Assembly: GCF_031181705.1 (NCBI RefSeq)
Contig: NZ_JAPSKN010000048.1
Coordinates: forward strand, 1-34,686
Source of the DNA: Streptomyces sp.
GTDB taxonomy: Bacteria; Actinomycetota; Actinomycetes; Streptomycetales; Streptomycetaceae
Length of the DNA: 34,686 nucleotides
Reading direction: 5' to 3'
In this document: positions 24,877 to 32,874 of the stretch, in pieces
Position numbering within the stretch: position 1 is the stretch's first letter
How the letters are laid out: each line of letters begins with the position of its first letter
Program-made: the position numbers and the translations under genes
Notes under the pieces: model-generated
Seen by the model: only the letters and a program-made list of their open reading frames with translations
Databases searched by the model: none
Told to the model about the DNA's origin: nothing

Positions 24877-26364
24877 TCAGCGGCCCTGGTACCGGGCCGC
24901 CTTGGAGCGGGCCGAGCCGAGCTTGCCGTAGAGCTTCCGTCCCGGACACTCGGTGATGAAGCCGTCCCGGTGCCCGGAGATCACGTTCAGTCGTACTTTC
25001 TTACCTTTGCGGTGCAGATTGCTGCCAGCCGACTTCAGGTAGGTCTTTCCCTTCGGATTCACGCGGTACAGGCCCAGCTTCCACGCGGTCAGCCGGGCGA
25101 CGGCCTTGACGGCGGCCTTCGACGGCTTCTTCGTGTCGTACGACCCGAGGACGGCGATCCCCATGCTGTTGCTGTTGAAACCGAGGGTGTGCGCGCCGAG
25201 GACCGGTCGCGCCACGCCCCCGGCGCGGCCCTCGTAGATCTTTCCGCACTTGTCGATGAGGAAGTTGTAGCCGATGTCCCGCCACCCCATGCTCCGGACG
25301 TGGTAGCGGTAGATACTGCGGATGAGTGACGGGACCTGCGAGCAGCGGTAGTTGTTGCCGCTGGCGGTGTGGTGCACGAAGGCGGCCCGGACCTTCTTGG
25401 TGTACCGGAAGCCGCTCTCCCGCAACCCCTCGTCCGCCCCCCAGCCGCGTCGCGTGACGATACCCGGGCGCGGTCCGACGTACGGCTTGGCGCGCAGTTG
25501 CCGCTCCGTCAGCTCGCCGGCGTTGAGGGCGAGGAACTCCCGCTCGGTCTCCGCCCGGTTCAGGGCAGCGATCTCGGTGGCGCCCAGGGGGGCGAGGTCG
25601 GCGTTGACGGCGGAGGCCTCGGCGGCGGCGGAGTTCTCGCCGGCGAGGGCGGCGGTGCGGGGACCGTCCGCCGGGGCGCCGGGCGGCGGGGCGTCGTCGC
25701 CCGGGTCGACGAGTTCGAGCCGGAGACCGGACGGGAGCGGGGGCGCGGCGGGCAGGTTGCGGGCACCCGTGCCGTGCTGCGCGGGGCCGTGTTCCGCGCT
25801 GCCGGACCCGGAGCGGACCCGGAGTTCCACACCGTCGGAGTCGCCCACCCACAGCGGGGCGGTGGCGCCGCGGACGCGGCCCGAGGCGCTCTCGGCGGTG
25901 TTCCGGTCGGCGCCGTGGTCGGCGTTGTGCGTCTGCACGTCCTGCCAGCCGGACCAGGTGCCGGTGTCCGCGGCCCGGGTGCGGACCTGGACGCGCCCGT
26001 GCAGTTCGGCCTCGGGGTCGTCCCAGACCACGCCGACGAGGGAGAAGTGGCGTACGGCGCGGCGGTGCAGGCCCTGCTCGGTGGCGGGGGCGGAGGGGGT
26101 GGCGCGGTTGCGGGTGAGGGGTTCGAGGGGGAGGGACTGGGTGCTGCCGGGGGTGGCCGGTTCGGCCGCGCGCCGGGTGGTCGTGGCGGTGGCCGGGGTC
26201 CCCGCGTGGGGCGCCGGTCTCGCCGCCGTCGCGGCTTCCGTGGTCGGCACCGGTCTCGCGGTCGCCGCGACGGCGGGCGGGGTGAGGGGAAGGGCCAGAG
26301 CGGCCGCACAGGTGACACCGATCGAGGAAGCAAGGAATCCACGCATGCCCCTGATCTTGGACAT
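24877..26364 (-). CDS. Secreted PGRP-type N-acetylmuramoyl-L-alanine amidase
   Basis: The 495-aa product has a signal peptide (MRGFLASSIGVTCAAALALPL, cleavage near AVAA) and a long Ala/Thr/Pro-rich linker. A conserved beta-rich part follows (about 105-190, HFSLVGVVWDDPEAELHGRVQVR). The C-terminal peptidoglycan recognition/amidase domain (about 295-480) shows zinc-site residues in AFVHHTASGNNY, the catalytic-type Tyr in IGYNFLID, GAHTLGFNSNSMGIAVLG, and HRDGFITECPG. It would cut the stem peptide from MurNAc outside the cell. The start is ATG 26364 or ATG 26346; neither has a good RBS, and 26346 gives the more usual signal peptide. A TATACG element (26373-26368) is just upstream. Confidence 0.93.
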   Translation of the reverse strand: MSKIRGMRGFLASSIGVTCAAALALPLTPPAVAATARPVPTTEAATAARPAPHAGTPATATTTRRAAEPATPGSTQSLPLEPLTRNRATPSAPATEQGLHRRAVRHFSLVGVVWDDPEAELHGRVQVRTRAADTGTWSGWQDVQTHNADHGADRNTAESASGRVRGATAPLWVGDSDGVELRVRSGSGSAEHGPAQHGTGARNLPAAPPLPSGLRLELVDPGDDAPPPGAPADGPRTAALAGENSAAAEASAVNADLAPLGATEIAALNRAETEREFLALNAGELTERQLRAKPYVGPRPGIVTRRGWGADEGLRESGFRYTKKVRAAFVHHTASGNNYRCSQVPSLIRSIYRYHVRSMGWRDIGYNFLIDKCGKIYEGRAGGVARPVLGAHTLGFNSNSMGIAVLGSYDTKKPSKAAVKAVARLTAWKLGLYRVNPKGKTYLKSAGSNLHRKGKKVRLNVISGHRDGFITECPGRKLYGKLGSARSKAARYQGR

Positions 26365-26482
26365 AGTCGTATAAGTCTGTCCATTTGGGATTTGACGGTC
26401 CGTCGGTCGCGTTCGGCCGAACCGGTGGCCGATCCGGGGCGGGGCGAGCGCCGGGCCGTTGGGGCACGGGGGGTGCGGCGCG

Positions 26483-26488
26483 TACGCT
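26483..26488 (+). promoter_or_regulatory. -10 of a probable leaderless promoter
   Basis: TACGCT lies exactly 7 bases before GTG 26496, with no Shine-Dalgarno between. This supports 26496 as both transcription and translation start of the TIGR03089 gene. The -35 region is G-rich without TTGAC. Confidence 0.6.
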
Positions 26489-26495
26489 TGCGCGG

Positions 26496-27251
26496 GTGAA
26501 CGCCACCGATCGCACCCCCGCCGACCTGCTGGGTTCCGCGCTGGCCGCGGATCCGGGACGCCCGCTGGTGACCTTCTACGACGACGCCACCGGCGAACGG
26601 GTCGAACTGTCCGTGGCCACCTTCGCCAATTGGGTGGCCAAGACCTCGAATCTGCTCCAGGACGAGCTGTCCGTCGAGCCCGGCGACCGGGTGGCGCTGC
26701 TGCTGCCGGCGCACTGGCAGACGGCGGTGTGGCTGCTGGCGTGTTCGTCGGTGGGCGTCGTCGCCGACGTGACGGGCGATGTGCGCGCCGCCGACGTGGT
26801 GGTGAGCGGGCCGGACCGGCTGGAGGCGGCGCGGGCCTGTTCCGGGGCCCGGGTCGCGCTGGCGCTGCGGCCGCTCGGGGGGCGGTTCCCGCAGACGCCC
26901 GAGGGGTTCGTCGACTACGCGGTGGAGGTGCCGGGGCAGGGGGACCGCTTCGTGCCGTACGCGCCGGTGGACCCGGAGGGGCCCGCGCTGATCGTGGCCG
27001 GGCGGGAGTTCAGCGGGGCCGAGGTCGTGGAGCGGGCGCGGGCCGAGGCGACGGGGCTGGGGCTGACCGGGCCCGGGTCCCGGATCCTGTCGGGGCTCCC
27101 GTACGACACGTGGGAGGGGCTCAACGCGGGGCTGTACGCGCCCCTGGCGACGGGCGGTTCCGTGGTGCTGTGCCGGAATCTGCAGCAGGCGGGCGACGGG
27201 GTGCTGGACAAGCGGGTGGAGAGCGAGCGGGTGACGGCCATCGCCCGGTAG
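26496..27251 (+). CDS. TIGR03089-family protein (short acyl-CoA-synthetase-like)
   Basis: The 251-aa product resembles only the N-terminal part of AMP-binding (acyl-CoA synthetase) enzymes: PLVTFYDDATGERVELSVATFANWVAKTSNLL, GDRVALLLPAHWQTAVWLLACSSVGVV. It has no adenylation signature (no SGTTG-PKG phosphate loop) and no C-terminal domain, so it should not form an acyl-adenylate. It matches the actinobacterial family TIGR03089 of unknown role, which I recall beside an LCP gene also in M. tuberculosis (Rv3268 next to Rv3267). The GTG start follows the leaderless-type -10. It is divergent from the amidase gene. Confidence 0.85.
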   Translation: MNATDRTPADLLGSALAADPGRPLVTFYDDATGERVELSVATFANWVAKTSNLLQDELSVEPGDRVALLLPAHWQTAVWLLACSSVGVVADVTGDVRAADVVVSGPDRLEAARACSGARVALALRPLGGRFPQTPEGFVDYAVEVPGQGDRFVPYAPVDPEGPALIVAGREFSGAEVVERARAEATGLGLTGPGSRILSGLPYDTWEGLNAGLYAPLATGGSVVLCRNLQQAGDGVLDKRVESERVTAIAR

Positions 27252-27287
27252 GGCGCTCCGGGGCACCGGGCAGGGCGGGTCTCCCGC

Positions 27288-27322
27288 GGCCCCTCCCCCG
27301 GACGCCCCCGGCCCCTCCCCCG
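27288..27322 (+). repeat. 13-bp direct repeat in a C-rich gap
   Basis: GGCCCCTCCCCCG occurs at 27288-27300 and 27310-27322 in the strongly strand-biased (C on plus) gap before the first LCP gene. No clear promoter is seen in this gap. Confidence 0.6.
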
Positions 27323-27421
27323 TCCGGCCCATCCCGACCCCGCCCCGGCCGTCCATCCACGCCATCGTCGTAGGAGCACTGCGCGTGGGACGTGCCGGCG
27401 TCAGGAGGGGTGGTTGCTGCC

Positions 27422-28636
27422 GTGGGCTACAGGGTCGGGCCGGGCGTGGGGGCGTCCGCCAGCGGGCGGGGGCTGCTGCGGCGGCGCCGGGCGCGGTGGG
27501 TGCGGATCGCGGCGCTCGCGGCCGTCGGCCTCCTCGTGGCGGGCGCGGCGGCCGGCTGGGCCGTGTACGCGAAGCTCAGCGGCAACATCACCCCCGACGA
27601 GGCGGCCGCAGCCGAGCTCAGACGGTACGAGAAGGAGCGGCCCACCTCGCTGGTCAAGGACGCGCGGAACATCCTGCTGATCGGCTCGGACTCCCGCCGC
27701 GGCGACGACAACGCCCGCTACGGGCGCGACTCGGGCACCGAGCGGTCGGACACCGCGATCCTGCTGCACCTGTCGGCGGGGCGGCGCAGCGCCACCGCCG
27801 TCTCGCTGCCCCGCGACCTGATGGTGGACCTGCCGGCCTGCCGGCGCCGGGACGGGTCGCGCAGCGCGCCGCGGTTCGCCATGTTCAACCAGGCGTTCCA
27901 GGTGGGCGGCTCGGCCTGCACCATCCGCACCGTCGAGAAGCTCACCGGCATCCGCGTCGACCATCACGTCGTCGTCGACTTCCACGGCTTCAAGGAGATG
28001 GTCGACGCCGTCGACGGCGTCGAGGTGTGCCTGCGGGAGCCGATCGACGACCGGGCCGCCAGGCTGCGGCTGCCCGCGGGGCGGGTGACGCTCGACGGCG
28101 AGCAGGCCCTCGGTTACGTCCGGGCCCGCAAATCCCTGGGCGACGGCAGCGACACGGAGCGCATGGAACGGCAGCAACGATTCCTCGGAGCGCTCGTCAA
28201 CAAGGTGCGCAGCAACGACGTCCTGCTGAATCCGGCGAAGCTGTATCCGGTCCTGGACGCGGCCACGTCCTCTCTCACCACCGACCCGGATCTGGCGAGC
28301 CTGCGCGGCTTGTACGAACTCGTGCGCGGTCTGCGCGACATCCCCATGGAACAAGTGCAATTCCTGACCGTCCCCCGGGAGTCGTATGCGTACGACGCCA
28401 ACCGCGACCAACTGGTGGAGCCCGAGGCGGACCGGCTGTTCGAGCGGCTGCGAACGGACACGCCGGTGGTGATCGCGCGGGACGCGCCGCGTGGTTCCGC
28501 CCCTTTGCGGCCCACCCGTGCCCGTGACGGGTCGTACGGGGATTCGTACGCGGGGCCGTTCTCCGCGCCGGTCGTCACCGTTTCTCCGCCACCGACGTTC
28601 GAGGGGAACACCGCGGCCGAGGACACCTGCGCGTAA
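27422..28636 (+). CDS. LCP-family protein 1 (LytR-CpsA-Psr), without LytR_C domain
   Basis: LCP enzymes move glycopolymers from lipid carriers to peptidoglycan. This 404-aa product has a basic N-terminus, one membrane segment (about 25-50) and an extracytoplasmic LCP domain (about 80-300). Conserved landmarks are RNILLIGSDSRRG, ERSDTAILLHL, VSLPRDLMVDLP and ALGYVRARKSLGDGSD with catalytic-site Arg and Asp. It ends in a Ser/Pro tail and lacks the C-terminal LytR_C domain of its three neighbours. The GTG at 27422 (13 bases after AGGAGG) is preferred; 27392 is an in-frame alternative. It is the most divergent of the four paralogues here. Confidence 0.88.
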   Translation: MGYRVGPGVGASASGRGLLRRRRARWVRIAALAAVGLLVAGAAAGWAVYAKLSGNITPDEAAAAELRRYEKERPTSLVKDARNILLIGSDSRRGDDNARYGRDSGTERSDTAILLHLSAGRRSATAVSLPRDLMVDLPACRRRDGSRSAPRFAMFNQAFQVGGSACTIRTVEKLTGIRVDHHVVVDFHGFKEMVDAVDGVEVCLREPIDDRAARLRLPAGRVTLDGEQALGYVRARKSLGDGSDTERMERQQRFLGALVNKVRSNDVLLNPAKLYPVLDAATSSLTTDPDLASLRGLYELVRGLRDIPMEQVQFLTVPRESYAYDANRDQLVEPEADRLFERLRTDTPVVIARDAPRGSAPLRPTRARDGSYGDSYAGPFSAPVVTVSPPPTFEGNTAAEDTCA

Positions 28637-28684
28637 AGCGGGCGCCAAGGCACCTTCAACGTAACGAACTCTTCATCTGGGAAA

Positions 28685-28731
28685 TGGGCGAATTGCCCAG
28701 GTGTAGGGACGTGGAATTTGTCACCGCCGTC
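28685..28731 (+). promoter_or_regulatory. Possible ECF (SigE-type) promoter and inverted repeat of LCP gene 2
   Basis: GGGAC (28706-28710), 17 bases, then CGTC (28728-28731) resembles the Streptomyces SigE pattern (AAC ... CGTC). It is preceded by the inverted repeat TGGGC-N5-GCCCA (28685-28699). The whole block is repeated upstream of LCP gene 3. The transcript would have a leader of roughly 140 bases. Confidence 0.45.
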
Positions 28732-28876
28732 GCTCTGCACTGAAGTGGGCGGTTAATGTGAGCGATCCGGTGCGCCCGGCCCTGAGGACGGTCCTGAGGT
28801 CGCGCACTGTGTGACCGAGACCCGGGCGCCTTGGTGGGGGAGGCGCCGCGTGCCCCGACGGAGGAAACAGGCAACC

Positions 28877-30664
28877 GTGGACGCGCAAGGCCGTGGGCGG
28901 GCGGACGACATCGACCCCGCAGACCAGTGGGTACTCAACCCGGACACCGGCGAATACGAACTGCGACTGCCCGCTTCCCCACCGCAGTCGGGCGTGCCCT
29001 CGCCCCGCAGGCCGTCCGCGTCCGGCGCGGGCCCTCGCGCACGCTCCCGCACGCAGGCGCCGGGCCGTTCCCGCACCGACGCCCCCGGCCGCTCCGGAGC
29101 GCCGGCGTCCGGCCGCTCGCGGCCCGAGACGCCCGGCCGTGCGGTGCCGTCGCCGCGCAGACGGCGCGGGGCACCGGAGGAGCCGCTGCCGGGACGGCGC
29201 GGGCGGCGGCCGGCCAAGGCCTCGAAGGGCAGGAAGGCCCTGCTGTGGACCGGCGGCACGCTGGCGTTCGTGCTGGTCGCCGGCGCGGGTGCGGCGTACT
29301 TCTACATCGAGCACCTGAACGACAACATCGCCTCGGTCTCCGACGACGGCGCCAGCACCGGCGGCTTCCAGAAGGACAAGGCGATCAACATCCTGCTGAT
29401 CGGCACCGACAAGCGCACCGGCGCGGGCAACGACAAGTACGGTGACGCGGGCAGCCCCGGCCACGCGGACACCACGATCCTGCTGCACGTCTCCAAGGAC
29501 CGTTCCAACGCGACCGCGCTGAGCATCCCGCGTGACCTCGTCACCGACATCCCGGACTGCCCGACCACGCAGGAGGACGGCAGCCAGAAGATCATCCCCG
29601 GCACGCCGAACGCCCGCTTCAACACCAGCCTCGGCCAGGACGGCCGCACGCCGAGCTGCACCATGCGGACCGTGACCGAGCTGACCGGGATCAAGCCGGA
29701 CAACTTCATGGTCGCCGACTTCAACGCCGTCAAGACGCTGACCAGCGCGGTCGGCGGGGTCGAGGTCTGTCTGGCCAAGGACATCGACGACCCGGACTCC
29801 AAGCTGAAGCTGTCCAAGGGCACGCACACCATCGAGGGCGAGCAGGCGCTGGCCTTCGTGCGCACCCGGCACTCCGTGGGCTTCGGCGGCGACCTGAGCC
29901 GGATCGGACTGCAGCAGCAGTTCCTCAGCGCGCTGATGCGCAAGCTGAAGTCCAACGACACCCTCACCAGCCCCTCCAAGATGCTCGACCTGGCGGAGGC
30001 GGGCACCAAGGCGCTGACCGTCGACTCGCAGCTGGACAGCATCGGCAAGCTGAAGGACCTCGGCCTGGAGCTGGGGAAGCTCAACGTCAAGAACCTGACC
30101 TTCACCACGGTCCCGGTGGTCGACAACCCGGCGGAGAAGGTCAAGAGCACGGTCGTCCTCAACGAGTCGACCGCTCCGCAGGTCTTCGACATGATCAGGA
30201 ACGACGTGTCCTTCACGGCCGTCAAGGAGCAGAAGAAGAAGGAAGCCGCCGCGGTGGCCGCCCGGCTGAAGGGCAGCAAGGCCCCGGCCTCCGAGGTGCG
30301 GGTGCGCATCCTCAACGGCGGTGCCGTCGCCGGCAGCGCCCAGGAGACCCTCAGCTGGCTGCAGAACGAGGAGGGCGTCACCAAGTCGGAGAACGCCGGC
30401 AACGCCCCCGCGCAGCTGGCGAAGACGACCCTGGAGTACGCCCCCGACCAGGCCGCCCAGGCCCGTCGCCTCGCCGATCTGATGGGCCTGTCGGGGTCAG
30501 CGATGAAGCCGGGCGAGAGCGTGGACAACTCCCAGGGGCTGCCCGCGATGACACTGACCCTCGGCAAGGACTTCAAGGGTGCGGGCATCTCCCTGACGAC
30601 GCCCGCGAAGGCGCCCGAAGGGGTGCAGAAATCCACGGCCGACAAGGTGGAGTGCGCCAAGTGA
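28877..30664 (+). CDS. LCP-family protein 2, with LytR_C domain
   Basis: The 595-aa product (GTG 28877, GGAGG 12 bases upstream) opens with MDAQGRGRADDIDPADQWVL. A basic Pro/Arg/Ser-rich cytoplasmic region follows, then one membrane segment (about 121-144). The LCP domain (about 165-390) has INILLIGTDKRTG, SIPRD near 215 and RTRHSVGFGGDLSRI near 330. The LytR_C domain (about 473-560) contains RVRILNGGAVAGSA. It would attach anionic or other glycopolymers to peptidoglycan on the outer face of the membrane. It is a close tandem duplicate of the next gene, with blocks of complete DNA identity. An in-frame GTG at 28811 is an alternative but unlikely start. Confidence 0.93.
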   Translation: MDAQGRGRADDIDPADQWVLNPDTGEYELRLPASPPQSGVPSPRRPSASGAGPRARSRTQAPGRSRTDAPGRSGAPASGRSRPETPGRAVPSPRRRRGAPEEPLPGRRGRRPAKASKGRKALLWTGGTLAFVLVAGAGAAYFYIEHLNDNIASVSDDGASTGGFQKDKAINILLIGTDKRTGAGNDKYGDAGSPGHADTTILLHVSKDRSNATALSIPRDLVTDIPDCPTTQEDGSQKIIPGTPNARFNTSLGQDGRTPSCTMRTVTELTGIKPDNFMVADFNAVKTLTSAVGGVEVCLAKDIDDPDSKLKLSKGTHTIEGEQALAFVRTRHSVGFGGDLSRIGLQQQFLSALMRKLKSNDTLTSPSKMLDLAEAGTKALTVDSQLDSIGKLKDLGLELGKLNVKNLTFTTVPVVDNPAEKVKSTVVLNESTAPQVFDMIRNDVSFTAVKEQKKKEAAAVAARLKGSKAPASEVRVRILNGGAVAGSAQETLSWLQNEEGVTKSENAGNAPAQLAKTTLEYAPDQAAQARRLADLMGLSGSAMKPGESVDNSQGLPAMTLTLGKDFKGAGISLTTPAKAPEGVQKSTADKVECAK

Positions 30665-30705
30665 CCTCATTCCAGCGGGTGTTCACCGAACCCCCGGCAA
30701 ACGAA

Positions 30706-30753
30706 TGGGCGGTATTGCCCAGTTGTAAGAACGTGGAGTTTGTCACCCACGTC
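30706..30753 (+). promoter_or_regulatory. Possible ECF (SigE-type) promoter and inverted repeat of LCP gene 3
   Basis: GAAC (30729-30732), exactly 17 bases, CGTC (30750-30753), a better SigE match than the copy at LCP gene 2. The inverted repeat TGGGC-N6-GCCCA lies at 30706-30721. The start codon is about 138 bases downstream of the expected transcript start, as in gene 2. Confidence 0.5.
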
Positions 30754-30897
30754 GCTTGACGCCGAAGTGTGCGGATAGTGTGTGCGATCCAGTGCTCTCA
30801 TCCACGAGGTCCGTCCCGGGGACGGGCACTGCTTGACCAACACCGTGCGCCTTCCGGGGGAGGGCGCCGCGTGGCCCGACGGAGGAATCAGGCAACC

Positions 30898-32652
30898 GTG
30901 GACGCGCAAGGCCGTGGGCGGGCGGACGACGTCGACCCCGCAGACCAGTGGGTACTCAACCCGGAGAGCGGCGAGTACGAGCTGCGACTGCCTTCTTCCG
31001 CACCGCAGTCGTCCGTTCCCGGCCCCCGCGCCTCCGGCCCGCGCGGCGCCGGAGCGGCGGGCGGCTCGCGTGCCCGCCGGACCGCCGCCCCCGCCCGGCG
31101 GCCCGCAACCTCGGCCCCGGGTGGCGAGGCGGCGTCCCCGCGCGGACGCGCCGGTGCCCCGGCCGAGCCGGCCGCGGGACGGCGCGGGCGCCGCCCCGCG
31201 CCGCAGAAGTCGAAGGGCAGGAAGGCCCTGATGTGGACCGGCGGCTCGCTGGCCTTCGTGCTGGTCGGCGGGGGCGCGGCCGCCTACCTCTACTACGAGC
31301 ACCTCAACGACAACATCACGTCCGTCTCCGACGACGGCGCCGGCACCGGTGGGTTCAGCAAGGACCGCGCGATCAACATCCTGCTGATCGGCACCGACAA
31401 GCGCACCGGCGAGGGCAACGAGGGCTACGGCGACCAGGGCAGCTCCGGGCACGCGGACACCACGCTGGTGCTGCATGTCTCCAAGGACCGCTCGAACGCG
31501 ACGGTGCTGAGCATCCCGCGTGACCTGATCACCGACATCCCGGACTGTCCGACGACCCAGGAGGACGGCACGGAGAAGGTCATCCCGGGCAAGCAGCGCA
31601 CGCGCTTCAACGAGAGCCTCGGGCAGGAGGACCGGACGCCGAGCTGCACCATGCGCACGATCACCGAGCTCACGGGTCTGAAGATGGACCACTTCATGGT
31701 GGCCGACTTCAACGCGGTCAAGACGCTGACCAGCGCGGTGGGCGGGGTCGACGTGTGCCTGGCCAAGGACATCAAGGACAAGGACTCCAAGCTCGACCTG
31801 CCCAAGGGCGAGCACACGATCGAGGGCGAGGAGGCGCTGGCCTTCGTCCGGACCCGGCACTCCGTGGGCTTCGGCGGCGACCTGAGCCGGATCGAGCTGC
31901 AGCAGCAGTTCCTGGGCTCGTTGATGCGCAAGCTGAAGTCCAACGACACGCTCACCAGCCCCGGCAAGATGATCAAACTGGCGGAGGCGGGCACCAAGGC
32001 GCTGACCGTCGACTCCCAGATCAGCACGATCAGGAAACTGGCCGATCTCGGGGCGGAACTCGGCAAGTTCGACACGAAGAACCTCACCTTCGCGACCGTG
32101 CCCGTCGTCGACAACCCCTCGGAGACGGTCAAGGCGACGGTGGTCCTGAAGCAGCCGCAGGCCCAGCAGCTCTTCGCGATGGTCCGGGACGACGTGTCGC
32201 TGACCGAGGTCAAGCAGCAGAAGAAGAAGGACAAGGACGCCGAGGCCGCCCGGCTGAAGGGCAGCAAGGCCCCGGCCTCCGAGGTGCGGGTGCGCATCCT
32301 CAACGGCGGTGCCGTCGCCGGCAGCGCGCAGGAGACCCTCAGCTGGCTCCAGGTCAGGGAGGGCGTCACCAAGTCGGAGAACGCGGGCAACGCGCCCGCG
32401 GGGCTGGCGAGGACGACCCTGGAGTACGCCCCCGACCAGGCCGCCCAGGCGCGCAGGCTGGCCGCGATCCTGGGCCTGTCCGGGTCCGCGATGAAGCCGG
32501 GCGAGAGCGTGGACAACTCCCAGGGGCTGCCCGCGATGACACTGACCCTCGGCAAGGACTTCAAGGGCGCGGGCGTGCCACTGACCACTCCGTCGAAGGT
32601 CCCGGACGACGTGCGGAAGTCCACGGCCGACAAGGTCGAGTGCGCGAAGTGA
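30898..32652 (+). CDS. LCP-family protein 3, with LytR_C domain
   Basis: The 584-aa product is a paralogue of the gene before it and shares its layout. It begins MDAQGRGRADDVDPADQWVL (GTG 30898; GGAGGA 11 bases upstream), then an Ala/Pro/Arg-rich cytoplasmic part and a membrane segment (about 109-132). The LCP domain has SIPRD near 205 and RTRHSVGFGGDLSRIEL; the LytR_C domain starts about 461. The main differences from gene 2 are in the N-terminal linker. Lys/Glu-rich KQQKKKDKDAEAARLKG links the two outer domains. Substrate division between the paralogues is unknown. Confidence 0.93.
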   Translation: MDAQGRGRADDVDPADQWVLNPESGEYELRLPSSAPQSSVPGPRASGPRGAGAAGGSRARRTAAPARRPATSAPGGEAASPRGRAGAPAEPAAGRRGRRPAPQKSKGRKALMWTGGSLAFVLVGGGAAAYLYYEHLNDNITSVSDDGAGTGGFSKDRAINILLIGTDKRTGEGNEGYGDQGSSGHADTTLVLHVSKDRSNATVLSIPRDLITDIPDCPTTQEDGTEKVIPGKQRTRFNESLGQEDRTPSCTMRTITELTGLKMDHFMVADFNAVKTLTSAVGGVDVCLAKDIKDKDSKLDLPKGEHTIEGEEALAFVRTRHSVGFGGDLSRIELQQQFLGSLMRKLKSNDTLTSPGKMIKLAEAGTKALTVDSQISTIRKLADLGAELGKFDTKNLTFATVPVVDNPSETVKATVVLKQPQAQQLFAMVRDDVSLTEVKQQKKKDKDAEAARLKGSKAPASEVRVRILNGGAVAGSAQETLSWLQVREGVTKSENAGNAPAGLARTTLEYAPDQAAQARRLAAILGLSGSAMKPGESVDNSQGLPAMTLTLGKDFKGAGVPLTTPSKVPDDVRKSTADKVECAK

Positions 32653-32688
32653 CCTGACCGTCCTTTCCCGCGTCTCACAGGTGGGCGG

Positions 32689-32735
32689 GACATGCCCGGA
32701 CATACGGGCCGGGTGTACATCCGAGCGGGCATGTC
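32689..32735 (+). repeat. Perfect 10-bp inverted repeat before LCP gene 4
   Basis: GACATGCCCG (32689-32698) and CGGGCATGTC (32726-32735) are exact complements separated by 27 bases rich in ACAT words. It could be a terminator of LCP gene 3, a leader hairpin, or paired operator half-sites. A second 7-bp hairpin (GACCGGG 32776-32782, CCCGGTC 32788-32794) follows. No -35/-10 pair is clear in 32653-32874. Confidence 0.6.
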
Positions 32736-32874
32736 AGGTGTCCAACCAGGAGCGGGAACCGCCGTGTCCGGCGAAGACCGGGAGATCCCCGGTCCGGACG
32801 GACGCGGTTCGCCGTGATCCGAACACGACGCGGGACGGGCCCGCGGGTCGGCCGTAGGGGTGGGGAGGCAGGGT

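Noticed and set aside
27385..28527. GTG at 27385 with a well-placed AGGAG, opening a 380-codon frame
   Set aside because: That frame is Arg/Gly-rich shadow sequence. The LCP protein is in another frame starting at 27392 or 27422.
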